DNA from: Montifringilla adamsi
Taxonomy: Eukaryota > Chordata > Aves > Passeriformes > Passeridae
Assembly: GCA_017590115.1 (NCBI GenBank)
Contig: JAGGNK010006559.1
Coordinates: 11,114,162 to 11,178,161, forward strand
Length of the DNA: 64,000 nucleotides
Reading direction: 5' to 3'
Each line of letters opens with the position of its first letter. Position 1 is the stretch's first letter. The notes beneath the pieces are model-generated. The model was given only the letters and a program-made list of their open reading frames with translations, had not been told where the DNA came from and ran no database searches. Both the position numbers and the translations under genes were made by a program. Shown here in pieces: positions 63,730-64,000 of this stretch.

Positions 63730-64000
63730 TCAGGGGAAAAAGACTATTGCTTTCTTAATTTACTCCCCCTCAACAATCGCGGCTTTTCAGGAAATAGTCT
63801 CTATTAAGCACAATTGCTCTAGAAAATATCTTTCAGCCTGTCAGTCTCCCAAGCAGATGGCAATGGTTTGGTTTATTGCGCAACAATATCTAATAAATCA
63901 CTGTGTACGTAGTGACAACAAAGGATTCTGAAGGCTTTGGTTGGCAAACATGATGTCGTCATTGCTACATGCCCGCTAATATTGTCAGGAAAGAATGTCA
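63730..64000. promoter_or_regulatory. Candidate enhancer with C/EBP, SOX and bHLH sites
   Basis: At least six CpGs fall within 240 bp. The block holds an E-box CAGATG (63854-63859), a perfect C/EBP palindrome TTGCGCAA inside ATTGCGCAAC (63875-63884), an adjacent ACAAT SOX core, and AACAAAGG (SOX/TCF type, 63917-63924). This is the most enhancer-like stretch in the window, and it runs off the right edge. Motif matches are direct; function is inference. Confidence 0.35.

Larger units (their letters stand above)
53191..64000. other. Long repeat-poor stretch with candidate conserved elements
   Basis: About 10.8 kb in which I recognise no transposable element. Simple sequence: AAAT-type units at 54306-54337, CAAA/CAAG units at 55371-55400, T-runs at about 59147-59161 and 61309-61322, and a TTTG repeat at about 59860-59875. 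Candidate regulatory blocks (56560-57450, 58000-58620, 63730-64000) are listed separately. Frames are short and unrecognised. Confidence 0.4.

Noticed and set aside
1..64000. tRNA, rRNA, snRNA genes or a CRISPR array
   Set aside because: I found no box A/B pair with a foldable tRNA other than the SINE head, no U6/7SK/5S-like strings, and no regularly spaced repeats.

Overview
The window reads as AT-rich, gene-poor vertebrate DNA from a bird, most likely a songbird. Three things support this: about seven decayed CR1 LINE copies of the avian type, three avian-type endogenous-retrovirus solo LTRs, and one degenerate tRNA-Ile-headed SINE with a CR1 tail (TguSINE1-like, a family described from zebra finch and relatives). 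Family assignments come from sequence patterns I recognise by eye, not from a database search. There is no operon or other prokaryotic layout, no CRISPR array, and no recognisable tRNA, rRNA or snRNA gene.

I found no protein-coding gene I can name. Every long open frame is either inside a repeat (CR1 at 3.1-3.6, 4.3-4.7, 21.3-21.8, 30.3-30.9 and 36.7-37.4 kb; an LTR at 40.5-41.6 kb) or a short chance-like frame in AT-rich DNA. A few frames on the minus strand between 35 and 51.5 kb abut plausible splice signals and are reported only as weak exon candidates.

Layout: 1-315 is a more GC-rich stretch ending in two adjacent STAT-type sites. 316-1245 is a near-identical tandem duplication of about 465 bp, each copy starting with a T-tract. 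3.1-6.3 kb is a CR1-rich block containing a SINE nested inside a CR1. 7.7-8.4 kb may be an unclassified old LTR-type repeat. 11.5-12.8 kb holds an ATAAC-like simple repeat and a 39-bp tandem repeat. A minus-strand CR1 lies at 16.8 kb and a plus-strand CR1 at 21.3 kb behind an A-rich tract. A minus-strand CR1 with an apparent internal deletion is at 30.3 kb, and a plus-strand CR1 at 36.7 kb. A complete-looking solo LTR of about 1.1 kb is at 40.5 kb. Two solo LTRs of one family, in opposite orientation, are at 49.2 and 52.6 kb.

The rest looks single-copy. Several stretches (around 9.5, 10.7, 32.6, 35.2, 43.9, 57, 58.3 and especially 63.75-64.0 kb) have locally higher complexity, retained CpGs and clusters of transcription-factor-type motifs, as in vertebrate conserved non-coding enhancers. 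The window is best described as an intergenic or intronic desert with candidate regulatory elements; testing that needs cross-species alignment.
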